Source: Vibrio sp. JPW-9-11-11
Lineage (GTDB): Bacteria; Pseudomonadota; Gammaproteobacteria; Enterobacterales; Vibrionaceae
DNA length: 64,000 nt
Direction of reading: 5' to 3'
Assembly: GCF_013369335.1 (NCBI RefSeq)
Contig: NZ_SZQJ01000001.1
Location: forward strand, 1 to 64,000
The position numbers and the translations under genes are program-made. Under the pieces are notes generated by a model. That model did no database searches. It was not told the origin of the DNA and saw nothing but the letters and a program-made list of their open reading frames with translations. This document shows, in pieces, positions 29,671-38,018 of this stretch. The stretch's first letter is position 1; each line of letters starts with the position of its first letter.

Positions 29671-30114
29671 ATGAACAAAAGAAACAACAAACAGTCTGGC
29701 TTTACCTTATTAGAAGTGATGGTCGTGGTGGTGATCTTGGGTATCCTTGCCAGCTTTGTGGTGCCTAACCTGCTGGGCAACAAAGAGAAAGCCGATCAGC
29801 AAAAAGCCATTACCGACATCGTCGCGCTGGAAAATGCGCTCGATATGTACAAACTCGATAACAGTGTTTATCCGTCTACCGACCAAGGCCTAGAAGCGTT
29901 AGTGACTAAGCCATCAAGCCCAGAGCCGCGCAATTACCGCAGTGGCGGTTACATCAAGCGCCTACCTAGCGACCCTTGGGGCAATGATTACCAGTACCTG
30001 AGCCCCGGCGATAAAAGTAGCGTTGATATCTTTACGCTTGGTGCAGATGGTCAAGAAGGGGGCGAAGGGGCGAATACCGATATCGGGAACTGGAATATTC
30101 AAGATTTTCAGTAA
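29671..30114 (+). CDS. gspG: Major pseudopilin GspG (EpsG)
   Basis: GspG is the main subunit of the periplasmic pseudopilus. The prepilin peptidase site is G|FTLLE followed by a hydrophobic helix (VMVVVVILGILASFVVPNLL), with Glu5 present. The globular part shows VYPSTDQGLEALV and the calcium-binding type loop near YLSPGDKSSVDIFTLGADGQ. The ATG at 29671 is preferred: GGAG lies seven bases before it and it gives 147 residues with a short leader peptide. An in-frame ATG at 29632 overlapping the gspF stop would add 13 residues. Confidence 0.95.
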   Translation: MNKRNNKQSGFTLLEVMVVVVILGILASFVVPNLLGNKEKADQQKAITDIVALENALDMYKLDNSVYPSTDQGLEALVTKPSSPEPRNYRSGGYIKRLPSDPWGNDYQYLSPGDKSSVDIFTLGADGQEGGEGANTDIGNWNIQDFQ

Positions 30115-30132
30115 TCGATAGCGGAACCTGAA

Positions 30133-30717
30133 ATGGGTCGTGATGCGGGCTTTACCCTGCTGGAAATATTGCTGGTGCTAGTGCTGATGTCATTGGCATC
30201 GGTGGCGGTGATCGCTACTTTGCCAGTGAACGCCGAAGATAACGCCAAGAAACAGGCGCAATCGCTCTATCATCGAGTCTCATTGCTTAATGAGGAGTCG
30301 ATGTTAAGTGGCAAAGACTTTGGTTTATATATCAATGAAAAAACCTCGTTGCTGCGTTTTATGGTGTTAGATGCCGAAGGGTGGAAAAAACTCGATGATC
30401 GACAAATCAACCCCGAGTTACAACTGGCATCAAATTTGGCACTGCAACTCGATTTAGGCGGCGATGTGTGGAACGACAAACAGCGACTGTTTAAACCCGG
30501 CAGTTTGTTTGATGAACAGATGTTTGCCGAGCAAGATGAGTCGCAGCGCTTGCCTGATCCGCAGATCTTTATCATGTCCAGTGGCGAGGTGACGCCATTT
30601 TCTCTCGCCATCTACCCTCAACAAGGGAACAGCGAGCAAGACGCTTGGCATGTGGTGGCGAAAGAGAATGGACAGCTCCTATTGTTGGCACCAGGAGAGG
30701 CAGATGAAGCGAACTGA
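30133..30717 (+). CDS. gspH: Minor pseudopilin GspH (EpsH)
   Basis: This minor pseudopilin of 194 residues has a very short leader, MGRDAG, then FTLLEILLVLVLMSLASVAV: a prepilin peptidase site with Glu5 and a hydrophobic helix. The globular domain is variable, as usual for GspH. It starts 18 bases after gspG and its 3' end overlaps the gspI start by 14 bases. Confidence 0.93.
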   Translation: MGRDAGFTLLEILLVLVLMSLASVAVIATLPVNAEDNAKKQAQSLYHRVSLLNEESMLSGKDFGLYINEKTSLLRFMVLDAEGWKKLDDRQINPELQLASNLALQLDLGGDVWNDKQRLFKPGSLFDEQMFAEQDESQRLPDPQIFIMSSGEVTPFSLAIYPQQGNSEQDAWHVVAKENGQLLLLAPGEADEAN

Positions 30718-31060
30718 GCGAGGTTTTACCTTACTGGAAGTCTTGGTGGCGTTGGCGATTTTTGCCACCGCCGCTATCGCAACGATCCGTTCGGTCAGCC
30801 AACATATCAACACCCTCAGCTTTCTAGAAGAGAAGACGTTTGCGGCCATGGTCGCCGACAATCAGATGGCCAAAGTGGTGTTAGCGGGCAGTCAGCCCAG
30901 TCAGAAAAAAGGTCGCGAACAACTGGCGAATCGAGATTGGTTCTGGCAGGTATCGCCTGTGCCTACCACGGGCGATACGCTGCAGGCGTTCGATGTCAAA
31001 GTGGCAACCAGTGAAAAAGGCGACCCTGTTGTGACAGTAAGAAGTTATGTTCCCAAATAA
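30704..31060 (+). CDS. gspI: Minor pseudopilin GspI (EpsI)
   Basis: GspI is part of the pseudopilus tip complex with GspJ and GspK. Leader MKRTERG is followed by FTLLEVLVALAIFATAAIA. The ATG at 30704 is chosen because AGGAGAGG precedes it and the leader is of normal length, giving 118 residues; an in-frame start at 30650 would put 18 extra residues before the leader. It overlaps gspH by 14 bases and gspJ by 14 bases. Confidence 0.93.
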   Translation: MKRTERGFTLLEVLVALAIFATAAIATIRSVSQHINTLSFLEEKTFAAMVADNQMAKVVLAGSQPSQKKGREQLANRDWFWQVSPVPTTGDTLQAFDVKVATSEKGDPVVTVRSYVPK

Positions 31061-31715
31061 GCGACCTCGCCATAGGTTAGCCCGCCAGCAAGGCTTCACC
31101 TTGATTGAGGTGCTGGTGGCCATCGCAATTTTTGCCAGTTTAAGCGTAGGAGCGTATCAGGTCCTTAACCAGGTGCAGCGCAGCAACGAGATTTCGCTGG
31201 AGCGCAGTGAGCGGCTTAAGTCGCTGCAACGCGCCTTGGTGTTTATGGACAATGATTTTCGCCAAATGGCGCTGCGCCAGTCGCGTAGCAATGGTGAAGA
31301 GCCGCAACCTGTGTTGATTGAGTGGCAAGACTATTTACTGGATTCTGACCAAAAGGGGTTAAGGTTTGTACGTGGGGGGTGGCACAACCCTCAGCAGCAG
31401 TTCCCCCGTGGCGAAGTGAGTAAAGTGGGCTACCGCCTCAAAGACAGCCAGCTTGAACGCGTGTTTTGGCGCTATGTGGATACGCCGGCGGGTCAAGAGC
31501 CGGTCGTGATGCCGCTACTGGATAACGTAGAAAGCTTTGAACTGCGTTTTTGGGATGGTAAGCAGTGGCAAAACGAATGGCAAACCAAGCTCGCTTTGCC
31601 AAGTGCCGTGGCGATCAAGCTTGTTCTCAAGGATTACGGAGAGATAGAGCGTATCTACTTAACCGGTGGTGGTGCGATTGAACCCAGTGAAGGCGGTGTC
31701 GATGGTAGCCAGTAA
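31047..31715 (+). CDS. gspJ: Minor pseudopilin GspJ (EpsJ)
   Basis: This 222-residue minor pseudopilin has the basic leader [16 protein letters not shown], longer than in its neighbours, followed by [20 protein letters not shown]. The globular domain contains [13 protein letters not shown] and the W-rich ending typical of GspJ. It overlaps gspI and gspK (31702) by 14 bases each. Confidence 0.93.
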   Translation: MFPNKRPRHRLARQQGFTLIEVLVAIAIFASLSVGAYQVLNQVQRSNEISLERSERLKSLQRALVFMDNDFRQMALRQSRSNGEEPQPVLIEWQDYLLDSDQKGLRFVRGGWHNPQQQFPRGEVSKVGYRLKDSQLERVFWRYVDTPAGQEPVVMPLLDNVESFELRFWDGKQWQNEWQTKLALPSAVAIKLVLKDYGEIERIYLTGGGAIEPSEGGVDGSQ

Positions 31716-32715
31716 GCAGCGTGGAGTTGCCTTAATCATAGTATTGCTACTGCTGGCAGTGATGGTCAGTATTGCGGCCAGTATGGCCGACCGATTGTTT
31801 GGCCAGTTTCGCCGCGCGACCAATCAACTTAACTATCAGCAAGCCTACTGGTATAGCGTTGGCGCTGAAGCGCTGGTGAAAGTGGGCTTGGAGCAGAGCT
31901 TTCGTGACTCAGATACCATCAATATGTCGCAACCTTGGGCTGTTGAAAAACAGACTTACCCACTTGACTACGGCACCATGAGTGGTCAGTTGGTTGATAA
32001 GCAAGCTTGTTTTAATCTTAACGCGCTAGCCATTGCGCAAGTGCAGGCAGGGTCGAGCAGTACACCGTATTTGGTGGAAGTGTTTCAACGTTTACTCGAA
32101 GTGCGCGAAGTCGACAGTTATCAGGCTGAAACCATTGCTCAATCGCTATGGGAATACGTAGATAGCGATACCAGTGTCAATTCCAGTTCGGGGGCAGAAG
32201 ACAGTTATTATGAGTCCATGTCACCGGCCTACATGAGCGCCAACAGCTTGCTGGCCGACGGTTCGGAGCTAAGAGCGATTCAACAAGTGTCGGGCGAGGT
32301 GATGACCAAAATCGCGCCGCTTGTTTGTGCGTTACCAGTGGCAGATCTACGCCTCAACATCAATACCATAGTGCCTGAGAATGGCGCTTTGCTAGCCGCG
32401 CTGTTTTATCCTGCATTGAGCCTTGATGCTGCTCAGCAGGTATTGGAGCAGCGTCCTTTCGATGGTTGGGCGAGTGTGGATGATTTTTTTAATGAAAGCG
32501 CGCTAAGTAGCGTGAGTACAGAAGCGCGAGATAAGGCCAAAGGCTATTTGGCGGTAACCAGCAGCTACTTTGAATTGGATGCTGAAATTATCGTTGCTGA
32601 CTCTCGAGTACGGCTGCGAAGCTTGCTTTACAGTAATAATAAAGAAACTGCGACGGTCATTCGCCGTCGCTTCGGAGGTATCGGTGAACGAGTTTCTGAT
32701 CGTTCGACTGAGTAA
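31702..32715 (+). CDS. gspK: Minor pseudopilin GspK (EpsK)
   Basis: GspK caps the pseudopilus tip. The leader MVASKQRG is followed by [19 protein letters not shown]; the position-5 glutamate found in the other pseudopilins is absent, which is characteristic of GspK. The large alpha-helical inserted domain follows ([10 protein letters not shown]..., [11 protein letters not shown]...). The ATG at 31702 gives 337 residues; the upstream in-frame GTG at 31666 lies inside gspJ and would add 12 residues. It overlaps gspL by 32 bases. Confidence 0.94.
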   Translation: MVASKQRGVALIIVLLLLAVMVSIAASMADRLFGQFRRATNQLNYQQAYWYSVGAEALVKVGLEQSFRDSDTINMSQPWAVEKQTYPLDYGTMSGQLVDKQACFNLNALAIAQVQAGSSSTPYLVEVFQRLLEVREVDSYQAETIAQSLWEYVDSDTSVNSSSGAEDSYYESMSPAYMSANSLLADGSELRAIQQVSGEVMTKIAPLVCALPVADLRLNINTIVPENGALLAALFYPALSLDAAQQVLEQRPFDGWASVDDFFNESALSSVSTEARDKAKGYLAVTSSYFELDAEIIVADSRVRLRSLLYSNNKETATVIRRRFGGIGERVSDRSTE

Positions 32716-33895
32716 CAATTTAGACCAAGCCGTACAGTGGTTAGTGTGGTCTGAAGTGCAAAAGGAAGTGATTGCCAGTGGCGAGCTGGCCAATCAGCAT
32801 GAGTTAGCGGATCTGGCTTCATATGCGGAGCAACGTCGCACTCTGGTTTTATTGGCGAGCGACAGCTTGGTGTTGGCTGATCTCGCCATTCCAGCAGGAG
32901 CAAGTCGTCAGCTAGAAGCCATGTTACCTTACGTTGTGGAAGACGATTTGGCGCAAGATGTCGATCAGCTTCACTTCTCCATCTTACATAAGTCAAGTGG
33001 CCGAGCACAGGTGTGCGCGGTCGACAGCGAGTGGTTTGAAAGTGTGCTAACGCGCCTGCGTGATATTGGGTGTCAAATTATCAAAGTGATGCCCGATACG
33101 TTGGCCTTGCCCGATACGGCAGGCATCAGTGCGGTTGAGCTTGATGGCAGTTGGCTATTGAAGAAGTCGCCCTATATGGGGATGGCGGTAGAGTCAGATT
33201 GGTTGGCGCTAGTGGCTCAGTCTGAGTGGGTCAAACAAGACGATGCTTTTTTGCCTTTGAGTGCTTATTCCCCGTTACCAGAGCTTGACTTAGCCCCTGA
33301 GCAAGAGTGGCACAATGCGCAGCCTAGCTTGGTAATGGCCATGCTGGCCGAGCATGCGTTGGCGAGTAAAATCAACCTACTGACCGGTCAGTTTAAACCC
33401 AAATCTTCGTTTCATCGTTACTGGAAAGTGTGGCAAAAAGTGGCGATTGCCGCGAGCCTGCTGATCGCCGTGGTTGTCGTTGATAACGTACTTAAGATCC
33501 AAAACTATGAGGCGCAAGCGGCGGCGTACCGTGCTGAGAGCGAGCGTATTTTCCGTCAGTCACTGCCCGGAAAAACAAAAATTCCGACCGTCAGTTATTT
33601 AAAGCGCGAAATGGGTCGGGAAGCGTCGCGGCTTGCGGGTGGAGGTGCGGATAATGCTTTATTGGCGGTATTAGTCGAGATGACGCCAACGCTCTCAAAG
33701 GTGCCAGCACTTTCCTTAACTAGCTTTAAGTACGATAGCGGTCGCAATGAGATCCGCCTGCAGGCACAGAGCAAAGACTTTCAAACGTTTGAGCGCGCTG
33801 CGCAACTGCTGTCGGAACAGTTTACGGTTGAGCAAGGACAACTGAACCGCTCTGGTGATGTGGTCAATGGCTCATTTGTCCTAAAGCCTTTGTGA
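32684..33895 (+). CDS. gspL: Type II secretion protein GspL (EpsL)
   Basis: GspL is the inner-membrane protein that anchors the ATPase GspE. Residues 1 to about 240 form the actin-like cytoplasmic domain ([12 protein letters not shown] at the start), one transmembrane helix lies at about 250-268 ([18 protein letters not shown]), and a ferredoxin-like periplasmic domain follows. The GTG at 32684 is chosen because GGAGGT lies four bases upstream and gives 403 residues, near the known EpsL size. A longer frame opening at 32570 is inside gspK and has no homology. Confidence 0.95.
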   Translation: MNEFLIVRLSNNLDQAVQWLVWSEVQKEVIASGELANQHELADLASYAEQRRTLVLLASDSLVLADLAIPAGASRQLEAMLPYVVEDDLAQDVDQLHFSILHKSSGRAQVCAVDSEWFESVLTRLRDIGCQIIKVMPDTLALPDTAGISAVELDGSWLLKKSPYMGMAVESDWLALVAQSEWVKQDDAFLPLSAYSPLPELDLAPEQEWHNAQPSLVMAMLAEHALASKINLLTGQFKPKSSFHRYWKVWQKVAIAASLLIAVVVVDNVLKIQNYEAQAAAYRAESERIFRQSLPGKTKIPTVSYLKREMGREASRLAGGGADNALLAVLVEMTPTLSKVPALSLTSFKYDSGRNEIRLQAQSKDFQTFERAAQLLSEQFTVEQGQLNRSGDVVNGSFVLKPL

Positions 33896-33905
33896 GGTCG
33901 AGAAA

Positions 33906-34397
33906 ATGAAACAATTAACCAATACCTTGCAAAACTGGTGGCTGAGTATCTCTCAGCGTGAGCAACGCTTAGTGGTCGTTTGTGGCCTGCTGTTGTTGGT
34001 GGGCGGCCTCTATTGGGGCATCGTCCAACCAGTTAATGAGCGTGCAAACCAGGCTGAAATGCGCATTCAGAGTGAAAAACAGCTTCTAACTTGGGTCAAA
34101 GACAAAGCCGATGAAATCAGCCGGCTCCGAGGGAAAGGTGGCCACTCAGTCTCGAGCTTGCCTATCAACCAGGCGGTATCATCCAGCGTTGGACGCTTCA
34201 ATATCGAGCTGATTCGCGTGCAGCCAAGAGGTGAAGCGTTTCAGGTTTGGATTGCGCCTCTGCCTTTCAATCAGTTCGTCAATTGGCTGTCTTTTTTACA
34301 AGAAACTCATGGCATTGGTGTGGAATTCTTAGATATAGACAAAGCAGAGCGGGACGGCATGGTCGAAGTTAACCGCTTGCAGCTCGGCAGAGGGTAG
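33906..34397 (+). CDS. gspM: Type II secretion protein GspM (EpsM)
   Basis: GspM is a 163-residue bitopic inner-membrane protein that pairs with GspL. It has a short cytoplasmic tail with SQREQRLVVVCGL, one helix at about 23-40 (LVVVCGLLLLVGGLYWGI) and a periplasmic ferredoxin-like domain. It begins 10 bases after gspL with GAGG upstream. Confidence 0.95.
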   Translation: MKQLTNTLQNWWLSISQREQRLVVVCGLLLLVGGLYWGIVQPVNERANQAEMRIQSEKQLLTWVKDKADEISRLRGKGGHSVSSLPINQAVSSSVGRFNIELIRVQPRGEAFQVWIAPLPFNQFVNWLSFLQETHGIGVEFLDIDKAERDGMVEVNRLQLGRG

Positions 34398-34401
34398 TGG
34401 T

Positions 34402-35166
34402 GTGAAAAGAGTGATTTTATCTGCACTGCTGCTGAGTACCGTTTTGGTGACCAGTGCGCTTGTTCATCTGCCTGCCCAGTTTTTACTGATGTATGTCCCC
34501 TTGCCCGCGGCGCTCAAGTTGACCGGAGTCGAAGGGACTTTATGGCAAGGCTCGGTTCATCAACTCAGTTGGCAGCAGAAAACTTATGGCGCGGTGACTT
34601 GGCAACTCAATATCAGCCAACTGTTGACCGGTAAACTGGAAGCGCAAGTTCGCTTCGGGCGTGGCAGTGATTTTGGTGTGCAAGGTCGCGGCGTTATTGG
34701 TTATTCCACACAAGGTGCCTATGCGCAAAACCTGATTGCGTCGATGCCAGTCGACCAAGCGATGCGCTTCGCGCCAAGCTTACCGATCCCTCTGGATTTA
34801 ACCGGTCAGTTGGAGCTGAGTGTGCGCGACTACCGCTATGCTGCACCTTATTGTCAGCGCGGTGAGGGCAGCCTGGTATGGAATACCGACAAGGTCGTTA
34901 CACCGATGGCGGCGCTCAATACTGGGCCTGTGGTGGTCAACTTTACTTGTCAGCAAAGCGTGATTGAAGCGCAAGGTGAGCAGAGTAGTGCGGATGTTAC
35001 CAGTCGCTTTAGTGCTCAGTTGAGCGCAAATAATCGCTATTCTGTTTCGGCTTGGTTTAAGCCTGGAACATCGTTTCCAGAAAACCTTAAACAGCAGTTG
35101 CAATGGCTGCCTAATCAAGCAGACAGCGAAGGTAAGTATCCCATTAGTTATCAGGGAAGTTGGTAA
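34402..35166 (+). CDS. gspN: Type II secretion protein GspN (EpsN)
   Basis: GspN is the last gene of the operon and encodes a 254-residue inner-membrane-anchored periplasmic protein. One N-terminal helix (ILSALLLSTVLVTSALV) is followed by LTGVEGTLWQGSVHQL and other motifs of the GspN family. It is not present or essential in all type II systems. Start is GTG, four bases after gspM. The prepilin peptidase gene (gspO/pilD) is not in this window. Confidence 0.93.
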   Translation: MKRVILSALLLSTVLVTSALVHLPAQFLLMYVPLPAALKLTGVEGTLWQGSVHQLSWQQKTYGAVTWQLNISQLLTGKLEAQVRFGRGSDFGVQGRGVIGYSTQGAYAQNLIASMPVDQAMRFAPSLPIPLDLTGQLELSVRDYRYAAPYCQRGEGSLVWNTDKVVTPMAALNTGPVVVNFTCQQSVIEAQGEQSSADVTSRFSAQLSANNRYSVSAWFKPGTSFPENLKQQLQWLPNQADSEGKYPISYQGSW

Positions 35167-35181
35167 CAGAGCAACGAAATA

Positions 35182-35207
35182 GGGCAGCATACGCTGCCCA
35201 ATTTATT
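35182..35207. terminator. Terminator between gspN and convergent envZ
   Basis: GGGCAGC-ATAC-GCTGCCC forms a seven-pair GC stem followed by AATTTATT on the plus strand and TATTTCG on the minus strand. It lies between two convergent transcription units and can serve both, although the T tracts are imperfect. Confidence 0.7.
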
Positions 35208-35211
35208 AGGT

Positions 35212-36519
35212 CTATTTCATCGCTGGGAAGCTAATCTGCACTTTTAGTCCACCACCGCTACGGTTATTGACGATAACAGAGCCATTGTGCTGACTGAGGA
35301 TGCGTTTGACGATTGCAAGGCCGAGTCCCGTCCCTTCGCTGCCTCGCGCGGTATCACCGCGGGTAAAGGGTTCAAATAGCTTACCGATTTGGCTCTGCTC
35401 TATGCCGGGACCATTATCTTCAATACAGACCCAAACCAGTTGGTTGTCGGCAGTGATGCCAGTGCTGATCCGAATCCAGCCATTGCCATAGCGAATCGCG
35501 TTGACCACTAAATTACTCACTGCGCGCTTTATCGCGATGGGACTACCCAATGTCTGTTTGAGCGGTTGGTGGAATTTGGTTTCAATTTTTACTTCGTAGC
35601 TACCCTCTGAAGACGCCACATCCTCGGCGATGTCGTTTAGATCAACACTGATGAATGACTGTTTGTTGACTGGCTTAAGGTAGTCCATAAACTGGCTGAT
35701 AATTTCATTACACTCTTCGGTGTCACTGATGATCCCCTCCGCCAGATAGCTGTCTTCAGGAGACATCATTTCGGTTGCCAGTCGGATCCGTGTTAACGGC
35801 GTGCGTAGATCATGGCTGATGCCTGCCATCAATAAAGCCCGGTCCTCTTCGAGGGCTTGAATCCCTTTCGACATTTGGTTGAATGCGCGGGTTACCGAGC
35901 GGATCTCCGACGCGCCTTTTTCTGGAATAGGCGGAGGAATTTCGCCTCGTCCTACGCCTTTGGCTGCTTTTTCCAGCGCGATAAGCGGGCGGTTTTGTAA
36001 GCGAATAAACAGCCAGCCTCCGGCCACGATCAGCATCGCCATCAACAAACTATTGCGAAACAGCGGGGTAAAATCGTCTTCCTGCAATTCGGAGAGAGGA
36101 ATACGTAGCAGCGAGCCTGGTAGCGACTCTATCTTCATCCACAAGATGTAACTCTCTTCGCCAAGCATCATGCGCACATCGGTTCTTGAACCGAGCTCGT
36201 TGCTCATCTCCTGACTCATCAGATCTATGGTCATCGCTTCATAGTATTCGTGAGCAATCGGGCTATCTTCGCCATGAATAGTCACGCCAAGCTGCTCCAG
36301 TACACGCTGACGCAACGGCCCGTCCATATTGAGCCCGTCTTCTAGATTGGCGGAATCATCGAGCATCAAGTTGATTTCATGGCCGAGGATTTTGTTGAAT
36401 TGCTGCAAACTGGGCATCAAGGCGTAGTTGAATACCGCGTAGTAGGAATAGACCTGGCTGGCGATAAGCAGGGTAAGAAAGATAAAAATTGATTGAGTGA
36501 ATGAGCTGCGAATGCGCAT
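35212..36519 (-). CDS. envZ: Osmolarity sensor histidine kinase EnvZ
   Basis: EnvZ is the inner-membrane sensor of osmolarity and pH that phosphorylates OmpR. The 435-residue protein (E. coli 450) has TM1 at about 11-30, a periplasmic domain, TM2 at about 156-173 ([15 protein letters not shown]), HAMP, and the H box [14 protein letters not shown] with phospho-His236. The ATPase domain has VVNAIRYG (N box), EDNGPGIE and [10 protein letters not shown]. It follows ompR by about 75 bases, but a terminator-like hairpin lies between them, so its level may be held below that of OmpR. Confidence 0.96.
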   Translation of the reverse strand: MRIRSSFTQSIFIFLTLLIASQVYSYYAVFNYALMPSLQQFNKILGHEINLMLDDSANLEDGLNMDGPLRQRVLEQLGVTIHGEDSPIAHEYYEAMTIDLMSQEMSNELGSRTDVRMMLGEESYILWMKIESLPGSLLRIPLSELQEDDFTPLFRNSLLMAMLIVAGGWLFIRLQNRPLIALEKAAKGVGRGEIPPPIPEKGASEIRSVTRAFNQMSKGIQALEEDRALLMAGISHDLRTPLTRIRLATEMMSPEDSYLAEGIISDTEECNEIISQFMDYLKPVNKQSFISVDLNDIAEDVASSEGSYEVKIETKFHQPLKQTLGSPIAIKRAVSNLVVNAIRYGNGWIRISTGITADNQLVWVCIEDNGPGIEQSQIGKLFEPFTRGDTARGSEGTGLGLAIVKRILSQHNGSVIVNNRSGGGLKVQISFPAMK

Positions 36520-36544
36520 AACACCTACCTCGACAGAGCGCGGA

Positions 36545-36579
36545 TAAAAACAAAGAGTGCGAGCCTAAGCTCGCACTCT
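36545..36579 (-). terminator. Terminator-like hairpin between ompR and envZ
   Basis: On the minus strand AGAGTGCGAGC-TTAG-GCTCGCACTCT forms an 11-pair stem followed by TTTGTTTTT. It has all the features of an intrinsic terminator but lies inside an operon, 15 bases after the ompR stop. It probably allows partial read-through into envZ. Confidence 0.8.
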
Positions 36580-36594
36580 AACAATAACAATCAG

Positions 36595-37314
36595 TTAGGC
36601 TTCTTTGCCATCTGGGACAAATACATAGCCTAGCCCCCAGACCGTTTGAATATAGCGTGGTTTACTGGGGTCGACTTCAAGCATGCGGCGTAAACGTGAG
36701 ATCTGAACATCAATCGAGCGCTCCATTGCCGAATACTCTCGACCACGGGCCATATTCATTAGCTTGTCACGAGACATGGGTTCGCGCGCGTTGGTGACCA
36801 GAGCTTTAAGCACAGCAAACTCACCTGAGGTGAGCGGCATGGCTTCGTCACCGCGAAACATTTCACGCGTACCAAGGTTTAAGCGGAAATCGCCAAACTC
36901 GACAATCGACTCTTCACTGCTTGGGGCGCCGGGGAGCTCTGTGGTTTGACGACGCAAAACCGCTTTAATGCGCGCGAGTAACTCGCGTGGGTTAAACGGC
37001 TTGGGTAAGTAGTCATCCGCTCCAACTTCTAAGCCGACAATACGGTCGATTTCATCGCCTTTGGCGGTCAGCATTAGGATAGGTAAGGTGTTGTTGGCGT
37101 TACGCAGCCTGCGACAGATCGACAAGCCGTCTTCACCAGGCAACATTAAATCGAGCACCATCAAGTGGAACGTTTCGCGTGTCAGTAGGCGGTCCATCTG
37201 CTCACTGTTGGCAACGCTGCGCACTTGGAAGCCTTGTTCAGACAAGTAGCGCTCAAGTAGGGCACGAAGTCGTGCGTCATCATCAACAACTAAGATCTTG
37301 TGATTTTCTTGCAT
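36595..37314 (-). CDS. ompR: Response regulator OmpR
   Basis: OmpR is the DNA-binding partner of EnvZ that controls porin and other envelope genes. The 239-residue protein is nearly identical in plan to E. coli OmpR: MQENHKILVVDDD at the start, phospho-acceptor Asp55 (MVLDLMLPGEDG), Lys in PKPFNPRELL, and the winged helix ending SIDVQISRLRRMLE and YIQTVWGLGYVFVPDG. The ATG at 37314 is chosen by this match; an in-frame start at 37326 would add four residues. It is divergent from greB. Confidence 0.97.
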   Translation of the reverse strand: MQENHKILVVDDDARLRALLERYLSEQGFQVRSVANSEQMDRLLTRETFHLMVLDLMLPGEDGLSICRRLRNANNTLPILMLTAKGDEIDRIVGLEVGADDYLPKPFNPRELLARIKAVLRRQTTELPGAPSSEESIVEFGDFRLNLGTREMFRGDEAMPLTSGEFAVLKALVTNAREPMSRDKLMNMARGREYSAMERSIDVQISRLRRMLEVDPSKPRYIQTVWGLGYVFVPDGKEA

Positions 37315-37483
37315 GTAATGGTCCACCTAATAGATAAGCTTGCGCGACCTTTGGGTCGTGTTAACCCCATTGCGCAGCTTAAAATGTAACACTGTTCGTC
37401 AGTGATTGGCGCAAAGAATTGTTAACGTTTATTTCCTTTTTAGCTAATGTATGTCGTAACTGCAATTGATTAACGTCAGAATT

Positions 37484-37966
37484 ATGAAAACAAACCTAAT
37501 AACCCGCGAAGGCTTTGATCGACTTAAGAAAGAACTCGATTTCCTGTGGAAAGAGGAGCGCCCCGAAGTGACCAAGAAAGTGACTTGGGCGGCGAGCTTG
37601 GGCGACCGAAGTGAGAACGCCGATTACCAGTACAACAAGAAGCGCTTACGTGAGATTGACCGCCGCGTACGCTATTTACGCAAGCGGCTAGAACAAGTCA
37701 AAGTCGTCGACTATTCGCCGCAACAAGAGGGTCAGGTCTTCTTTGGCGCTTGGGTTGAAATTGAGAATGAGGCGGGTGACGTGAAGGCGTTTCGCATCGT
37801 CGGGCCCGATGAAATCTACGGCGATGCCAAAGGTTATATTTCGATCGACTCACCAATGGCTCGGGCACTACTCAAAAAAGCCGTCGATGACGAGTTTACT
37901 GTTCGCACTCCAGAGGGGGACAAAGAGTGGTTTGTAAATAGCATTCGCTACCAGCCTGAATCTTGA
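37484..37966 (+). CDS. greB: Transcription elongation factor GreB
   Basis: GreB binds the RNA polymerase secondary channel and triggers cleavage of backtracked RNA. The 160-residue protein begins MKTNLITREGFDRLKKELD, an N-terminal coiled coil with the acidic tip in SLGDRSENADYQYNKKRLRE, and a C-terminal FKBP-like domain (VGPDEIYGDAKGYISIDSP). The presence of KEERPEVTKKVTWAASLGDRSENADY is typical of GreB rather than GreA. The ATG at 37484 is chosen by similarity; an in-frame ATG at 37466 has no better ribosome site. It is divergent from ompR. Confidence 0.95.
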   Translation: MKTNLITREGFDRLKKELDFLWKEERPEVTKKVTWAASLGDRSENADYQYNKKRLREIDRRVRYLRKRLEQVKVVDYSPQQEGQVFFGAWVEIENEAGDVKAFRIVGPDEIYGDAKGYISIDSPMARALLKKAVDDEFTVRTPEGDKEWFVNSIRYQPES

Positions 37967-38018
37967 TACCAACCTGAGTTCCCATTTACCCCGGTTGGTA
38001 TTCGATCCGTTGTTCGCT

